This document shows positions 42,701-51,058 of a stretch of 64,000 nt of DNA, piece after piece. The stretch lies in NCBI GenBank assembly GCA_013400975.1, contig WBMZ01009452.1:1-64000 (forward strand). The letters run 5' to 3'. The stretch comes from Atrichornis clamosus. Its lineage: Eukaryota; Chordata; Aves; Passeriformes; Menuridae. Every line of letters begins with the position of its first letter. Within the stretch, counting starts at the first letter, position 1. The position numbers were made by a program, and so were the translations under genes. A model generated the notes under the pieces. It ran no database searches and was not told the origin of the DNA. It was given only the letters and a program-made list of their open reading frames with translations.

Positions 42701-45700
42701 TGTATCCTCTGGAATGAAATACTGAATAGATTTGCTACTCATAGGCATGTTATATCAGTAAGTTAACTAACCTGATGCAATTCTTTGAAACAGGATGGAA
42801 TATATCTAAATAATTCCCAGTGTTTGTTAGAAGCCTGTTCAATAAATTCTAAAGTAAAGGGATTCCACAAACAGTTACTCTTCAGTAAGATTGATTACAG
42901 TGGCTATTTTTAAATTTTTAGTAATTCAGTTTAATTTTAGTTGTTGTTTTACTCTTAGTGGACAAAATGAACAATTTGCCAGTGCCTTTCTTTAGCAAGG
43001 CAACAGGGTGAATGGAAAGGGAGACAGAAGTAAATAAATGTCTGAAAAGATTCCTTCCCTCCTCCATGAAGCCAGCATAGAAAAAAAGGGAATGTTATTC
43101 AAATCAAGCAACCCACATCCAATTTTACCATCTGTGGCACCACGTTTGGTTTCCATATAATGTTCACAGAAAGAGACTAGCTGTGACTGTATTGAGAAGA
43201 CTGTGCCTTAAGTATTTCCCATAGGGTGATGCTTTAAGGTGTTACTAAAAGTCTGTGACAGAGACAAGCTGTGTGAAGCCTGGAATGAGTTAAAATACAT
43301 TCCAGTACTAGACCAGAAAAGGATGTAGGAAATCCTTTGAAATCCTTTGCTGTATCACACAGAAGTCAAAGAAGCCAGCCTTCTTTGCGAGATGATTTTC
43401 TTCTGCTTCAGCATGTCATGAGAATGAGCTCTTAGATTTGTTCTGTGTTTCTTTTAATGTTAATAGATCTTTAGGTAGAAGGAGAGATTTCCTGCTTAGG
43501 GCATGGCACATTTTAAATCAAGGGTGTTCCAGACACTTCCATAGGTATTCTCATGTCCAACACATTTCCTTCGTGGTTTCCAAAGGATGATGCCAGGTAT
43601 CTCCATTGAAACTCTGTGACTCCACTTGGGTAAGGACAGGAAGAAATATGTTCCAATAACAGCTAGTCATAGCAAGTGAAAATTATGGGGTGACAAACAC
43701 AAGAATCTCAAGGGTTCCTAGGAAGTAATGTTGTAATCTGATCTTTAGTAAGACTTTTAGCACAGTCGCATGTGACATTGTTCACAGTAAGCCAGAACCA
43801 GCCTGCACCTACCCTTAATGACCAATAGGATGTAAGTAAAGGAGAGTGCAAGAATGGGGCAAACACGGCATTTCCCTGTTTTCCTCTCCTCACCCTGACA
43901 AGCTGTTGCTCAAGGATTACCAGAATTAGAAGGTAATGTCTTGGTCTGTAATAGCCAAGCTAATAGCTGATAGAGTCAGCAGTAGGAAATATATTGGGCA
44001 AGCAGTGCCTCAGATCACGGCTTATTTCGATGGCCTGAGGCATGTGGGCACATTTTCACTGCAGGGTGGTCTGCAGGGTGTGACTGTGCTGATGCACACT
44101 GCCTTAGTCCACAAGTGATCAACAGGATTGCTTTTAGGCAAAGATATTATTCCTTTTTAATGTTTTAATACACATGGAGTTTTGAATAGACAAGGACTAC
44201 ATGTGTTGAAATAACCATGTAGCGCCTTCCAGGTTGAAAAGTCTCAGTATGAAGGTCTGCCTTACAGCACCACTCCTAAGACCCAAGTCATACATAGCTA
44301 AAGGCTGCATTTATGTAGTACAAATTCTATTGTAGGGTATATTCAGGAATTGAAAGCTTTAAAGACGTATCTCCTGCTGTTGAAGATTAAAAGGCATTGG
44401 TTTTGAGTAATTTTTTTAACCAATCCATTCAGGATGATCTGCATCAGGGCATTCAAATACCATCATCAGAAAATAAGGCACCAGCCACAATAGGCTGTCA
44501 TAGATCAAGGCTGAGATCTAGTCTGGCTTTTATAACATAGACATGATGCATCTTAATGCTTTTAACAACTAAATCATCCATAGAAGGAGCTTTGCTTCAG
44601 AACTATCTACAGTTTGCTGAAGGGACGTAGTAGGAATAAGGAAATGGGTGTTTTTGTGCTGTCCCGGGGGCTGCTGCCAAGCACTGCTGAGGCAAAAGCG
44701 GCTGGCTAGGGTGAGTCCCTGCATGGGCTGCATCTTGGCCATGCTGGTCTGGCAGGCTTTGCGTATGGAGAGCATCTTTAGTGAATAGAAAATTTCACTG
44801 CCAAGTGAAGCTGATTAAGGATGCCTTGCTGCAAAATACTTCAGATTGAGCTTAGAAATTTAGCCATCAATTCCATGCTGAGCTGAGGGTAATCTCTAGA
44901 CAGGTACCTACAGAAGGTGTGTAGGGTCTTATCCTCTCATGGCTTTTAACACAGATACAACAAGTTAATGTGAGAGCCTTGTAGGCACAGATTTATTTAA
45001 GGCTTGTGCTTATGTGGCCAAACTTGATGCTAGGCCTCTAAATTCTGGTTTAGGTACTTAAATACTTAAATACCCTTTGCTTTATTTTAAAGTGTATAAT
45101 TCATACAGTAGACTAATGGGTCAAAATATGAATCAAAAAACCACCGATTTATAATGCTCAGTCTGCTGTTCTTCTCCTTTTTCTGGATGCAAGATGCTAC
45201 ACATTGTGCCATAAAGTGATATAAATCAGATTATCCATTTTAATCCTGATATTTAAAATGAAAATAACACAGTGTTAGCTTGTCACATCAAGTCTGAATC
45301 TAGTTATGCAGTCTTACTCAGACCTTTATCCAAAATACATGAGAAAGAAAGTGTCGCTATTCTTGACATTGGCATATAGAGCAAACTTCTTCACAGAGCT
45401 GAGACATCAAGAAAACCTGATAGGGTTTGCATAGTATAGTAGGGAATAGTATTCAGTGACCTCCCATTTGGGCTGTAGGACTTACTTACACATTCACTTT
45501 ATCCAGAGAATCTTGTCTGATCTATTTTAATGCACTGCTTTCATTATACCAGCCCTGGTATCTGCAGCAGACTCAAGTGAAAAGGTTGACATTTGCTTCT
45601 TTAACTTTATTCACAAGTGTTTCCTGACAGACAAAAGTTAGTTGTGTGAACTGTTAATGCAGTTTGCATATCAGTTGCCTTATTATCACCAAACATTTGT

Positions 45701-48700
45701 GTTGAAAGAATTTCGGTGGCAGTATTTTTTTACACATTTTCAGTAATTTCAGCTGTGTTAATTATCACGACTGGGTATAAGGTTCTACAAATGTGTGTTT
45801 ATGATCACATATGAACAAGTATCAGCCTACACAATTTGGCACATAACTCAGGTGTTATCACAGAAAGCAGTTGTAAGGTTCTTCTTTTGTCTGGACTTGA
45901 ACATGTACTGAATTTATTGTTATTTCACTTACTCTGCTGTGTAGTATATTTTGACTTGCTATAGATCTTCAATAGGTAACAGTTACCAGTGCATAGAAGT
46001 GGAGCATTCAGAGCTATAAATACTTGAAAACTGGTGAATCATCTTCCACTTCTTATGAGTCATAAGCATCTTAGTGGGTTTTGCAAGTTAACAAGTTTAG
46101 GATTTGTAAAATCATAACTAAAAAATTAAGTTGTTGTGTGTTTATAGCCTCAAAACCAGCATTGTTTTGGGAACCAGGGAAACGTGTTGTTATGGAAAAC
46201 CTAATCCAAACTGTTCTTCCTTACTGGAATTTTTTTTGCTTTGAGCTGTACAAGTGAAAAGTATATATTGCATTTTTCCCATATTTTGTATGAGAGACAT
46301 CTGTGAACCTTTTTCCCTCTAAGAGAAGCATCATCCCTTACCCTGTTCGAAGGCAAAACCCCCCACCTGGTGTAACATCAAGATTGTTTAATCATGACCA
46401 GCAATCCAGCATTGAAAAAAATAAGATAAATTACCCAGTATGTCAAATTACATGTGCAGCATTTATTGCTGAACGTATAATTCATGCCAAATTACATGTG
46501 AAACGTCTGTTGCAGAAGTCTCTGGCAGAAGTTGCAGAGGATGGGTCTTACAGACCCATCAAATAACTTTTCATCCCTCAGAGCCGTAAAGGATATCTCT
46601 TGGTTCAGTATATGTGTGGTTGTGTGTTTGCAAGATGGTTTCATGAAGCACAGTAGAAAATACCTGCCATCTTGTAGAGGTTTCAATAATGAAGCAGTTG
46701 TAGTTTTGAAACATTTGGACCTCATGAGCACAGTGTAAGATATTATTAACATCAGTGCAGGTCTTTTTAAAATTCCATAATTCTATTATGGAAGCTGTAG
46801 AAACTGTTCAAATGCAAAATCTTGCCACAGATCTGCTTTAAGTGTCCTGCAACGTCACAGTGCACATCCCTGGTGTGGAAGTTCAGTTCAGGGTACAGAG
46901 TCAATGCATATTTAAACTTGTTCTAAAATCTGCTGGTGAATGCCACGCTGAGGGAGGAGCACTCGCCACTCAAGGCAGTTTGTACCTGGGTGTCTCTGTA
47001 CCTGGCTTTAACGCATCTCTTCCAGAGGCTCACAGGGGAGTGGTGTGTGTTGCTTCCCAGAATTAAGGGTATTACTCCAGATTTCATTTTACTTGCCCAT
47101 TTTATCTTTTGCTCAAAGGATGTGTGGAAGATGGATTTCAGTCTCCAGTAAATAATGATATGACAAACAGTTGTGTGATTCTGACTTTAAGTTTTTTGAA
47201 GTGGTACATTTCAAGCTTTATAAAATTCTTTTATTTTTCTCATAAGAAAGCCAACTGTAATTAGTAAGTTTAGTAGTTATGAACATGAAAAGTACATCAG
47301 ATGTTATGACCTAAAATATGTATTAGCCTATATTAATAAGACAGACTAGCAAAGACAGCTTCACGTTACAGTTTTCCAAGAAATTCTTCATTGTAATTTT
47401 CACTAGCAGATAAGTATTCAGATTTTGTGATTTATATTCAAGTGTTAAATATAAATTTAAAATGTATGTGAGTGTACAAATATCAGTGTCACAAACACTT
47501 GTGTGAGCAAAGTTTTCTGCTGTGTGGATTTCTTTTATCTGGATTTTCTAACTACACTAACTCTCCAAAATCACAACTAAATATTTCTTCTATGTTTGAG
47601 AAAAAAAGAAATTTAAAAGAAATTTTAGTTTCATTAAAATTTAATCTATACAAAAAAGATTTAAATCTTAAATTTTGAATGTTTTAAATTCAGAGAGGTG
47701 TTGGAATTAGGAACAGACAAAATACAAAAGCCAGAGACTATAATTTGCTTCAGCATACTGACATTTAAAAATTACACATTGTAAGAACATTGCTATAGAA
47801 ATTTAGTGCGTATTTGTAAGCCATTCAATCAATATACAATTATTTATGCCCTGAAAAAAATCAAATTTCATTTAAGTATCACCATATTAATTATATTTAT
47901 ATAGCTAATGTACATTGCTTGTTTTATTATTAAATTTTTGTACAAAAAGTTAAATGTAGTTTCAAATCTGTGCTAATGGTATTAAACTTGAATCTACCCA
48001 CTGCACATTTTTCCTATCTGTATGGTTATATTTGTTCTGTAGTAGGAAATCCAGACATAAAAGAAATACCAAGTACTGCTTTAATGGTTTCCTTATTTTT
48101 CAGTGGTCTCAGATAAGGACCTTGCTGACTTGATTTTTAAAGATGTTAAATTGTGTAAACATAATTGTGAGCCAATTATGAATATGTCATAGCTTATAAA
48201 TAATGTAAAGGCAGCTCTCATGTTTTAGTTTTGATCTTCATATTTACTAGGAGAACATATTTCGTGGTCCAAGTCCTTCAGTGCTTTATCAAGAAAGTCA
48301 AATGCCACTTTTTGTTTTCCAGGGCTTAGTTATTGAGCGGCTGGGACGCAGGCCTCTGCTCATTGGAGGTTTTGGGTTGATGATTGTGTTCTTCGCAGTA
48401 CTCACCGTCTCCCTGACTTTACAGGTAACGCTGTGGGCACTATATATTTTTACTCTCTCTTTTGCCTATTTCAGACATGCTTAATACCAGTTTGCCTTCA
48501 CATTCCTACATAAGCCAATCCTTTTAATCAGTTTGACACGAGGATTGAAAGCTCCCTTATGTTAATTTATGAATCTGTTGGCTTCCAAGTGCTATGGTTA
48601 GCCATAGCATCTTTTGCATTAAAAAGCCATGGGGGCTTTCTCACATTCTGTCTCTTTAACTCGAAGATTGATGCATATCATGAACTATTATGAAGACAAT

Positions 48701-51058
48701 TTTACCTATGGTTCAGTAAATAGTTTACCCATCTTCCATGGGTTTATCTTTGTAATTCACTCTCTCTAAGCTTTCTTTCATGCTTTATATGTCATCCCTA
48801 TTTTAGGTTTGGATTTTTTTTTCCTGGTAATGAAAAATTTCCATGTTTGCTTTTTCTTTCAAGTTCATTTTCTGGCATTTGTATAGGCAATACAAAGACT
48901 TAGCCTTTGGAGAACATTTGGACTTAGAAGATGGGAATATACTTTTTAGCAGGGCTTGTTGTGATAAGACAAAGGGTGATGATTTTAAACTAAAGCAGGG
49001 CCAATTTATACTATATATAACAAAGAAATGTTTTATAATGAGGGTAGTGAAATGTTGGAACATGTTGTCCAGAGAGGTGGTTGATGCCCCATCTCTGGAG
49101 ACATTCCAGGTTAGTTTGGATGGGGCCCTGAACAACCTGATCTAGTTGAAGATGTCCCTGCTCATTGCAGGGAGATTGGAACTAGACGAGCTTTAAAGGT
49201 CCCTTAAATCTAAATGTTTCCATGATTCTATGATTCTAAGTTCTCAGATATTATTAGCACTCAATTCCCCAGCTGTTTCAAATGATCAGAGGAGGCTTAT
49301 TAAACCAGTTTAAACTCTAGCCCTGAGTAATTTTCCTTGTTTGGCTTGAATTTACGTAACAATCAAGTTTGTTTATGTTTGTTTACTTTTGAGAAGTAAA
49401 ACTGATGTTTGCAATGGCATGGGTCTGGGTGGTGTTTCATCAAGTTGTTTTCCTGCTGTTTTTGATTCCTCTGTGGTGCCATTAATCTGACTTGCAAATC
49501 TCGTTTCTTGTTTGAAGAGAGTCAGTAAGTCAGTTTGACTGGCAGGTCTATGCCACACCATTGCAGTTTTGCTTGACTTACCTGTGTGTACAGCACAATA
49601 AAGCTTTACTTCATGTGCTTGTCAGGACAGCTGTAAGACAGCTGTCCTCCAGAAGAGAGATGTTATTGCATACTTCGTATGTTGAGTGAAAAATTCTCTT
49701 CCAGATCTTTTAAAATCAATTTTGATGTGTGGGGACCTTCAGCTATTTTAAATCCCTGAAGGCTGAATGCTTTTCAGTTTTACCTCCTTTCGGAAGTGTC
49801 TCAATGTGTTAAGTATTAGGGATTTGCATCGAACAGAGGACCAGGGTACAAATAGCCTTGATCCCAGAGGCATTTATAGCTACTCTGTATTTGCATCTAC
49901 TCGTTAGCAAACGTTAGATTTGCTTCCAGACAAGAACTCCAGATTGTATCATTTTGATAGATCTACAAGTCTTTTGGTTAATGTTAATGCCTAGGAGACC
50001 ATGTTTTCTACATGACCAAAGGAATAACCCAGAATAGAAGAGAAAAAGCATCAGATAATGAGGGTCTTTACTCAACACTGAAAAAAATTACTTATTTAGC
50101 AAGAATATTATGACAGTGCCACTCAAGGTGGTGATAGTACAGTTACATGCATCTTAGCCAATTTTTCAAAAATAGTAATATTCTAATAAAAATATCATTC
50201 ACACTTTGCTGAGGGAAAAACCCCACCTGTTGGAGAGAGAAAGGAATGGGCACACATGGTGTTTTCCCATCTATTGGTATTAGAATCATGCATTCATATA
50301 CACAATTAAGGAACAGTGTTCTGCAAACTCCACAGAAATTGCTCATCATATTTCAAGTTCCTAACATTTAGAGGTCTGAATAGAGAAAAATCTACTTAGA
50401 AGTAGAAGAAAGATTGCACACACGACCTTCCTTGTCTGCAAAAGCAGATTATGGCTGAAAATCCCCAGACTGTGGTTTTCCCACACTTTGCTAGGGTTCA
50501 GATTCCTGGCTCTCCTACCAAACGTCAGCCTGTCGTGTCTAGTCTTCAGCCAAGCCTTTGACTGGTGAACTCTGAAGCCCTGTGGGCCATCCTAGTTGCT
50601 CTTTTTAAACCTGACTGAAACACCTGAGGACGATGGAGGCACTGAATCTCTTCAATGGAAAGAAAATCTGTTTTCCAAGTTGGCTAAGATGGTTTGAACT
50701 GTAGCACAAGTTGTGAATTTTTGGAGTTCTGACTCTGTGATGCTTGGGCTTGTCTAATGTTTCTCTACAGGGATTCCACAGAGACCAAGACCTTTAATAA
50801 AAACCATCTAATAAGGTCCTACAAAAATACTGTGATTTTCTAAAATAGCCCCAGACTAAATTCTGAAATAGATAAAGCATCATGGAAAACACCATCTATG
50901 ACAGTGAAAAGAAAAATCTGTGATTTTTTTTTAATATTTGTGATACATACATTCTTAATATTAATATCTTTTATCTATCCAGAACACTGTGCATTGGCTT
51001 CCTTACCTCAGTATATTTTGCATCCTTGCAATCATTGCATCATTCTGCATTGGACCAG
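18..51058 (+). CDS. SLC2A9: SLC2A9 (GLUT9) urate/hexose transporter, spliced, 3' part missing
   Basis: Ten exons join in frame: 18-95, 3729-3827, 8724-8884, 13525-13649, 14747-14892, 27099-27231, 34473-34660, 39846-39956, 48323-48424 and 50983-51058. The product is a major facilitator superfamily sugar transporter of the plasma membrane; GLUT9 is known as a high-capacity urate uniporter. Visible hallmarks: GR at 146-147, a PKEIRGS loop at 170-176, PESPRY at 229-234, QLCGLNAI at 304-311 and ERLGRRP at 352-358. TM7 carries the class II Asn-Ala-Ile (309-311) and has no Gln-Leu-Ser as in class I GLUTs. From exon 2 onward the residues line up with my recollection of human long-form GLUT9 without gaps at an offset of 24. 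GLUT5, 7 and 11 are the class II alternatives, but the [12 protein letters not shown] loop and QLCGLNA are GLUT9-like. The C-terminal exons lie outside the window. Confidence 0.95.
964..980. repeat. (CA)n microsatellite
   Basis: An uninterrupted 17-base AC dinucleotide run, followed by an A-run, in intron 1. It is short and may be polymorphic; no function is indicated. Confidence 0.9.
1372..1386. repeat. T15 homopolymer run
   Basis: Fifteen T in a row followed by AG, in intron 1. It resembles a polypyrimidine tract plus splice acceptor by composition, but no supported exon follows. Confidence 0.85.
3729..3827 (+). CDS. SLC2A9: SLC2A9 exon 2 (TM1)
   Basis: 33 codons, phase 0 at both ends, flanked by tttttcAG and GTAAGT. 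It encodes residues 27-59, starting [10 protein letters not shown] and including [18 protein letters not shown]. This is transmembrane segment 1 and the start of the first extracellular loop. The GSSFLYGYN segment is a shared GLUT TM1 motif and matches human GLUT9 nearly exactly as I recall it. The last two residues before the exon 3 Tyr are Ala-Val rather than the mammalian Thr-Pro. Confidence 0.96.
3828..8723 (+). other. SLC2A9: SLC2A9 intron 2
   Basis: Donor GTAAGT at 3828; acceptor ttttctttcAG ending at 8723. About 4.9 kb of AT-rich sequence. I see no recognisable transposon, RNA gene or conserved coding segment. The short open frames on both strands (for example 5514-5741 minus, 6650-6877 plus) look like chance. 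Confidence 0.85.
8724..8884 (+). CDS. SLC2A9: SLC2A9 exon 3 (loop 1 and TM2)
   Basis: 161 nt: 53 codons plus CG of a split Arg codon (residue 113), flanked by ttctttcAG and GTAAGT. It encodes [13 protein letters not shown]..., with an N-glycosylation sequon Asn-Glu-Thr at 66-68 in the first extracellular loop. This corresponds to the glycosylated Asn90 region of human GLUT9. Next come TLTLLWS, with Trp86 matching human Trp110, and TM2 (about 82-106: [15 protein letters not shown]). The segment ends at the FFGR turn. Gaps relative to human: none. Confidence 0.97.
8885..13524 (+). other. SLC2A9: SLC2A9 intron 3
   Basis: Donor GTAAGT at 8885; acceptor tttcgttttAG ending at 13524. About 4.6 kb, mostly AT-rich with T- and A-runs (9959-9972, about 12889-12900). 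A more GC-rich patch near 11040-11250 may be a diverged avian repeat. A small imperfect duplication of TCAGTGAGAGAAA lies around 10974-11010. Nothing else is recognisable. Confidence 0.85.
11040..11250. repeat. GC-rich patch, possible diverged avian interspersed repeat
   Basis: A block richer in C and G than the surrounding intron. It contains phrases such as CATGGGTCCCCATGGACCAC and short near-duplicates (CACAGAAGCC occurs twice near 11155-11170). Its composition resembles medium-reiteration blocks I have seen in bird genomes. No termini or target duplication can be defined, so family and orientation are not assigned; plain unique sequence is equally possible. Confidence 0.3.
13525..13649 (+). 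CDS. SLC2A9: SLC2A9 exon 4 (TM3 to TM4)
   Basis: 125 nt; the first G completes Arg113 (CG|G) and the last G starts Gly155 (G|GC). Acceptor gttttAG, donor GTAAGG. It encodes residues 114-154: [12 protein letters not shown] through TM3 (about 114-136), then the start of TM4 with GRIIMGVDA. Arg147 in the sugar-transporter GR...MG motif aligns with human Arg171. A human loss-of-function change at Arg171 is known from renal hypouricaemia, so retention here fits a functional transporter. Confidence 0.97.
13650..14746 (+). other. SLC2A9: SLC2A9 intron 4
   Basis: Donor GTAAGG at 13650; acceptor tcctttgtAG ending at 14746. This is the shortest intron (1.1 kb). The GT-to-AG span contains no recognisable element. 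Open frames 13605-13817 and 13821-14069 are exon read-through or chance. Confidence 0.88.
14747..14892 (+). CDS. SLC2A9: SLC2A9 exon 5 (TM4 end, cytosolic loop, TM5)
   Basis: 146 nt; GC completes Gly155, then 48 codons (156-203), ending in phase 0 before GTAAGT. This is the best-conserved block: [16 protein letters not shown], followed by a TM5 that matches mammalian GLUT9 almost residue for residue. The P-K-E-I-R-G loop (170-175) is the conserved intracellular loop between TM4 and TM5 of the MFS sugar transporter fold. Arg174 aligns with human Arg198, another residue mutated in renal hypouricaemia. Confidence 0.98.
15517..15660 (-). mobile_element. possible old CR1-like fragment
   Basis: The stretch beginning CAGAATCGCAGAATGGGAAA and continuing GGGTCATCTTATCCAG resembles the reverse complement of the CR1 3' end, where a bird genome typically shows an agaatcacagaatgg...gg-tcatctagtccag pattern. 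Divergence is high and no target duplication is visible. It could be another avian repeat. Confidence 0.35.
17647..17669. repeat. A23 homopolymer run
   Basis: Twenty-three A in a row in intron 5. No retroposed gene or SINE is recognisable immediately upstream, so its origin is unknown. Confidence 0.9.
19340..20078 (+). mobile_element. CR1 LINE, truncated copy (ORF2 C-terminal end and 3' UTR)
   Basis: About 740 bases follow the bird CR1 consensus as I know it. In order: CTTCATTAGTGACCTGAATG, ATGCCAAACTAGGAG, AAGTCCTGCACCTGGGGAGG, CCCTCTACTCAGCACTGGCG, TCTGGGCTCTCCAGG, GAGCTGGGGCTGTTCAGCCT, and AGGGTGGAGTCAGAATCTTT. This spans the end of the reverse-transcriptase ORF into the 3' untranslated part. 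The reading frame is broken by stops and indels, so the copy is dead. It is truncated at the 5' end, and the usual terminal short repeats are absent. Confidence 0.92.
20351..20388. repeat. A22 run followed by GAAA repeats
   Basis: Twenty-two A, then GAAAGAAAGAAAAAAG. It lies about 270 bases after the CR1 copy and is probably unrelated to it, because CR1 elements do not end in poly(A). Confidence 0.88.
24597..24835 (+). mobile_element. CR1 LINE 3' end fragment
   Basis: About 240 bases match the CR1 3' untranslated end: GAGGTTTAGAATGGATGTTA, CCCAGAGGAGCTG, GAGCAACCTGATCTAATGGA, GGTGTCCCTGCCCATGG, and AGGTCCCTTCCAATCC. It ends in a degenerate copy of the CR1 terminal repeat (TTCTCTGTATCTGTGA). 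It lies in intron 5 in the same orientation as the gene. Confidence 0.92.
27099..27231 (+). CDS. SLC2A9: SLC2A9 exon 6 (TM6 and start of central loop)
   Basis: 133 nt: 44 codons (204-247) plus the G of Ala248. Acceptor gtttgcAG, donor GTATGA. It encodes [15 protein letters not shown]6 (about 207-228), and then the [13 protein letters not shown] motif. PESPR (229-233) is the sugar transporter motif at the end of TM6. After it comes the start of the large intracellular loop. Reading continues open into both flanking introns, but the strong splice sites and the alignment to human fix the borders. Confidence 0.97.
27232..34472 (+). other. SLC2A9: SLC2A9 intron 6
   Basis: Donor GTATGA at 27232; acceptor ctctctttgtAG ending at 34472. 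7.2 kb of AT-rich sequence without a clear transposon. An A-run lies at about 28249-28260. A slightly GC-richer stretch occurs near 29940-30130, with no recognisable product in any frame. Nothing else is supported. Confidence 0.85.
34473..34660 (+). CDS. SLC2A9: SLC2A9 exon 7 (central cytosolic loop and TM7)
   Basis: 188 nt; CG completes Ala248, then 62 codons (249-310), phase 0 end before GTAAGT. It encodes the cytosolic loop with [20 protein letters not shown], and TM7 with [13 protein letters not shown]. Val258 and Arg270 align with human Val282 and Arg294, the sites of two common human urate-associated variants; both reference residues are kept. Cys306 and Asn309 lie in the TM7 substrate path. 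The class II Asn-Ala-Ile motif is split between this exon (NA) and exon 8 (I). Confidence 0.98.
35248..35490 (-). mobile_element. CR1 LINE 3' end fragment, reverse orientation
   Basis: The + strand shows the reverse complement of the CR1 3' region: AGTTTAGGTTGGAAGAACCC, CTGCTCAGAGCAGGAC, TGACTTCAGGGTTGGCTCAG, AGAGTCCACAACCTGCCTGG, and AAGTGATTTCTTCATATCCA. It is diverged by many substitutions but collinear with the family. It lies in intron 7, antisense to SLC2A9. Confidence 0.88.
37598..37631. repeat. 11-bp perfect inverted repeat
   Basis: TTTTGTTAGCT (37598-37608) and its exact complement AGCTAACAAAA (37621-37631) are separated by 12 bases. The area also repeats TTAGCTAA. Small AT-rich hairpins of this kind are common by chance. 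Confidence 0.8.
38016..38033. repeat. 8-bp near-perfect palindrome
   Basis: GCAGGTAT and ATACCTGC are separated by only TG. Beyond one mismatch the pairing continues for three more bases on each side. No function is indicated. Confidence 0.8.
39846..39956 (+). CDS. SLC2A9: SLC2A9 exon 8 (TM7 end, loop, TM8)
   Basis: 37 codons (311-347), phase 0 at both ends; acceptor gatgcAG, donor GTAAGT. It encodes [17 protein letters not shown], then [18 protein letters not shown]. Ile311 completes the Asn-Ala-Ile motif and aligns with human Ile335, a residue tied to substrate choice in class II GLUTs. The loop residue matching human Pro350 is Gln326. TM8 spans about 328-347. Confidence 0.97.
40376..40513. 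promoter_or_regulatory. cluster of three CACGTG E-boxes, candidate intronic enhancer
   Basis: CACGTG occurs at 40376-40381, 40450-40455 and 40508-40513, in a block with more CpG than the surrounding intron. CACGTG is the core site of bHLH-zip factors (USF, MYC/MAX, TFE/MITF, ChREBP/MLX). Three copies in 138 bp in a CpG-poor intron is more than chance would suggest, but function is inferred from motif density only. Confidence 0.35.
41074..41089. repeat. T16 homopolymer run
   Basis: Sixteen T in intron 8, followed by AATAAAG. A minus-strand poly(A) tail is possible, but no retroposed body can be recognised next to it. Confidence 0.85.
46540..46560. repeat. 9-bp perfect hairpin with 3-base loop
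   Basis: GATGGGTCT, loop TAC, AGACCCATC. The stem is perfect and moderately GC-rich. It is not followed by a T-run on either strand in a way that suggests a Pol III transcript, and no known RNA family is recognised. Confidence 0.8.
48323..48424 (+). CDS. SLC2A9: SLC2A9 exon 9 (TM8-9 loop and TM9)
   Basis: 34 codons (348-381), phase 0 at both ends; acceptor gttttccAG, donor GTAACG. It encodes [18 protein letters not shown] and then hydrophobic TM9 (about 358-380). The G-R-R motif (355-357) is the second signature loop of MFS sugar transporters. Arg356 aligns with human Arg380, a known renal hypouricaemia site. The donor has a weaker +5 region (GTAACG) than the other exons. Confidence 0.97.
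48425..50982 (+). other. SLC2A9: SLC2A9 intron 9
   Basis: Donor GTAACG at 48425; acceptor ttatctatccAG ending at 50982. 2.6 kb with one CR1 3' end (about 48940-49240). The remainder is AT-rich with nothing recognisable. Confidence 0.88.
48940..49240 (+). mobile_element. CR1 LINE 3' end with intact terminal repeats
   Basis: About 300 bases match the bird CR1 3' end: GGGCTTGTTGTGATAAGACA, ATAATGAGGGTAGTGAAATG, TGTCCAGAGAGGTGGTTGAT, GAACAACCTGATCTAGTTGA, and GATGTCCCTGCTCATTGCAG. It finishes in CATGATTCTATGATTCTAA, the short tandem repeat typical of CR1 ends. Of the copies here it has the best preserved 3' terminus. Confidence 0.95.
50983..51058 (+). CDS. SLC2A9: SLC2A9 exon 10 (TM10)
   Basis: 76 nt: 25 codons (382-406) plus the first G of Gly407. 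Acceptor ctatccAG, donor GTATGT at 51059. It encodes [10 protein letters not shown] and then TM10 with ILAIIASFC and the Gly-Pro-Gly that begins the next conserved GLUT segment. The human counterpart continues into the outward helix and TM11-12. No acceptor followed by that continuation was found up to 64000. Confidence 0.95.

Larger units (their letters stand above)
39957..48322 (+). other. SLC2A9: SLC2A9 intron 8
   Basis: Donor GTAAGT at 39957; acceptor tttgttttccAG ending at 48322. 8.4 kb. Contents: a CpG-richer block at about 40310-40590 with three CACGTG E-boxes, a T16 run at 41074-41089, and a 9-bp hairpin at 46540-46560. I see no clear transposon and no gene. The approach to exon 9 (about 47200-48300) is very AT-rich. 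Confidence 0.85.

Noticed and set aside
46345..46365. GTTCGAAGGC resembling a tRNA T-loop box
   Set aside because: No A box at a suitable distance and no cloverleaf can be folded.
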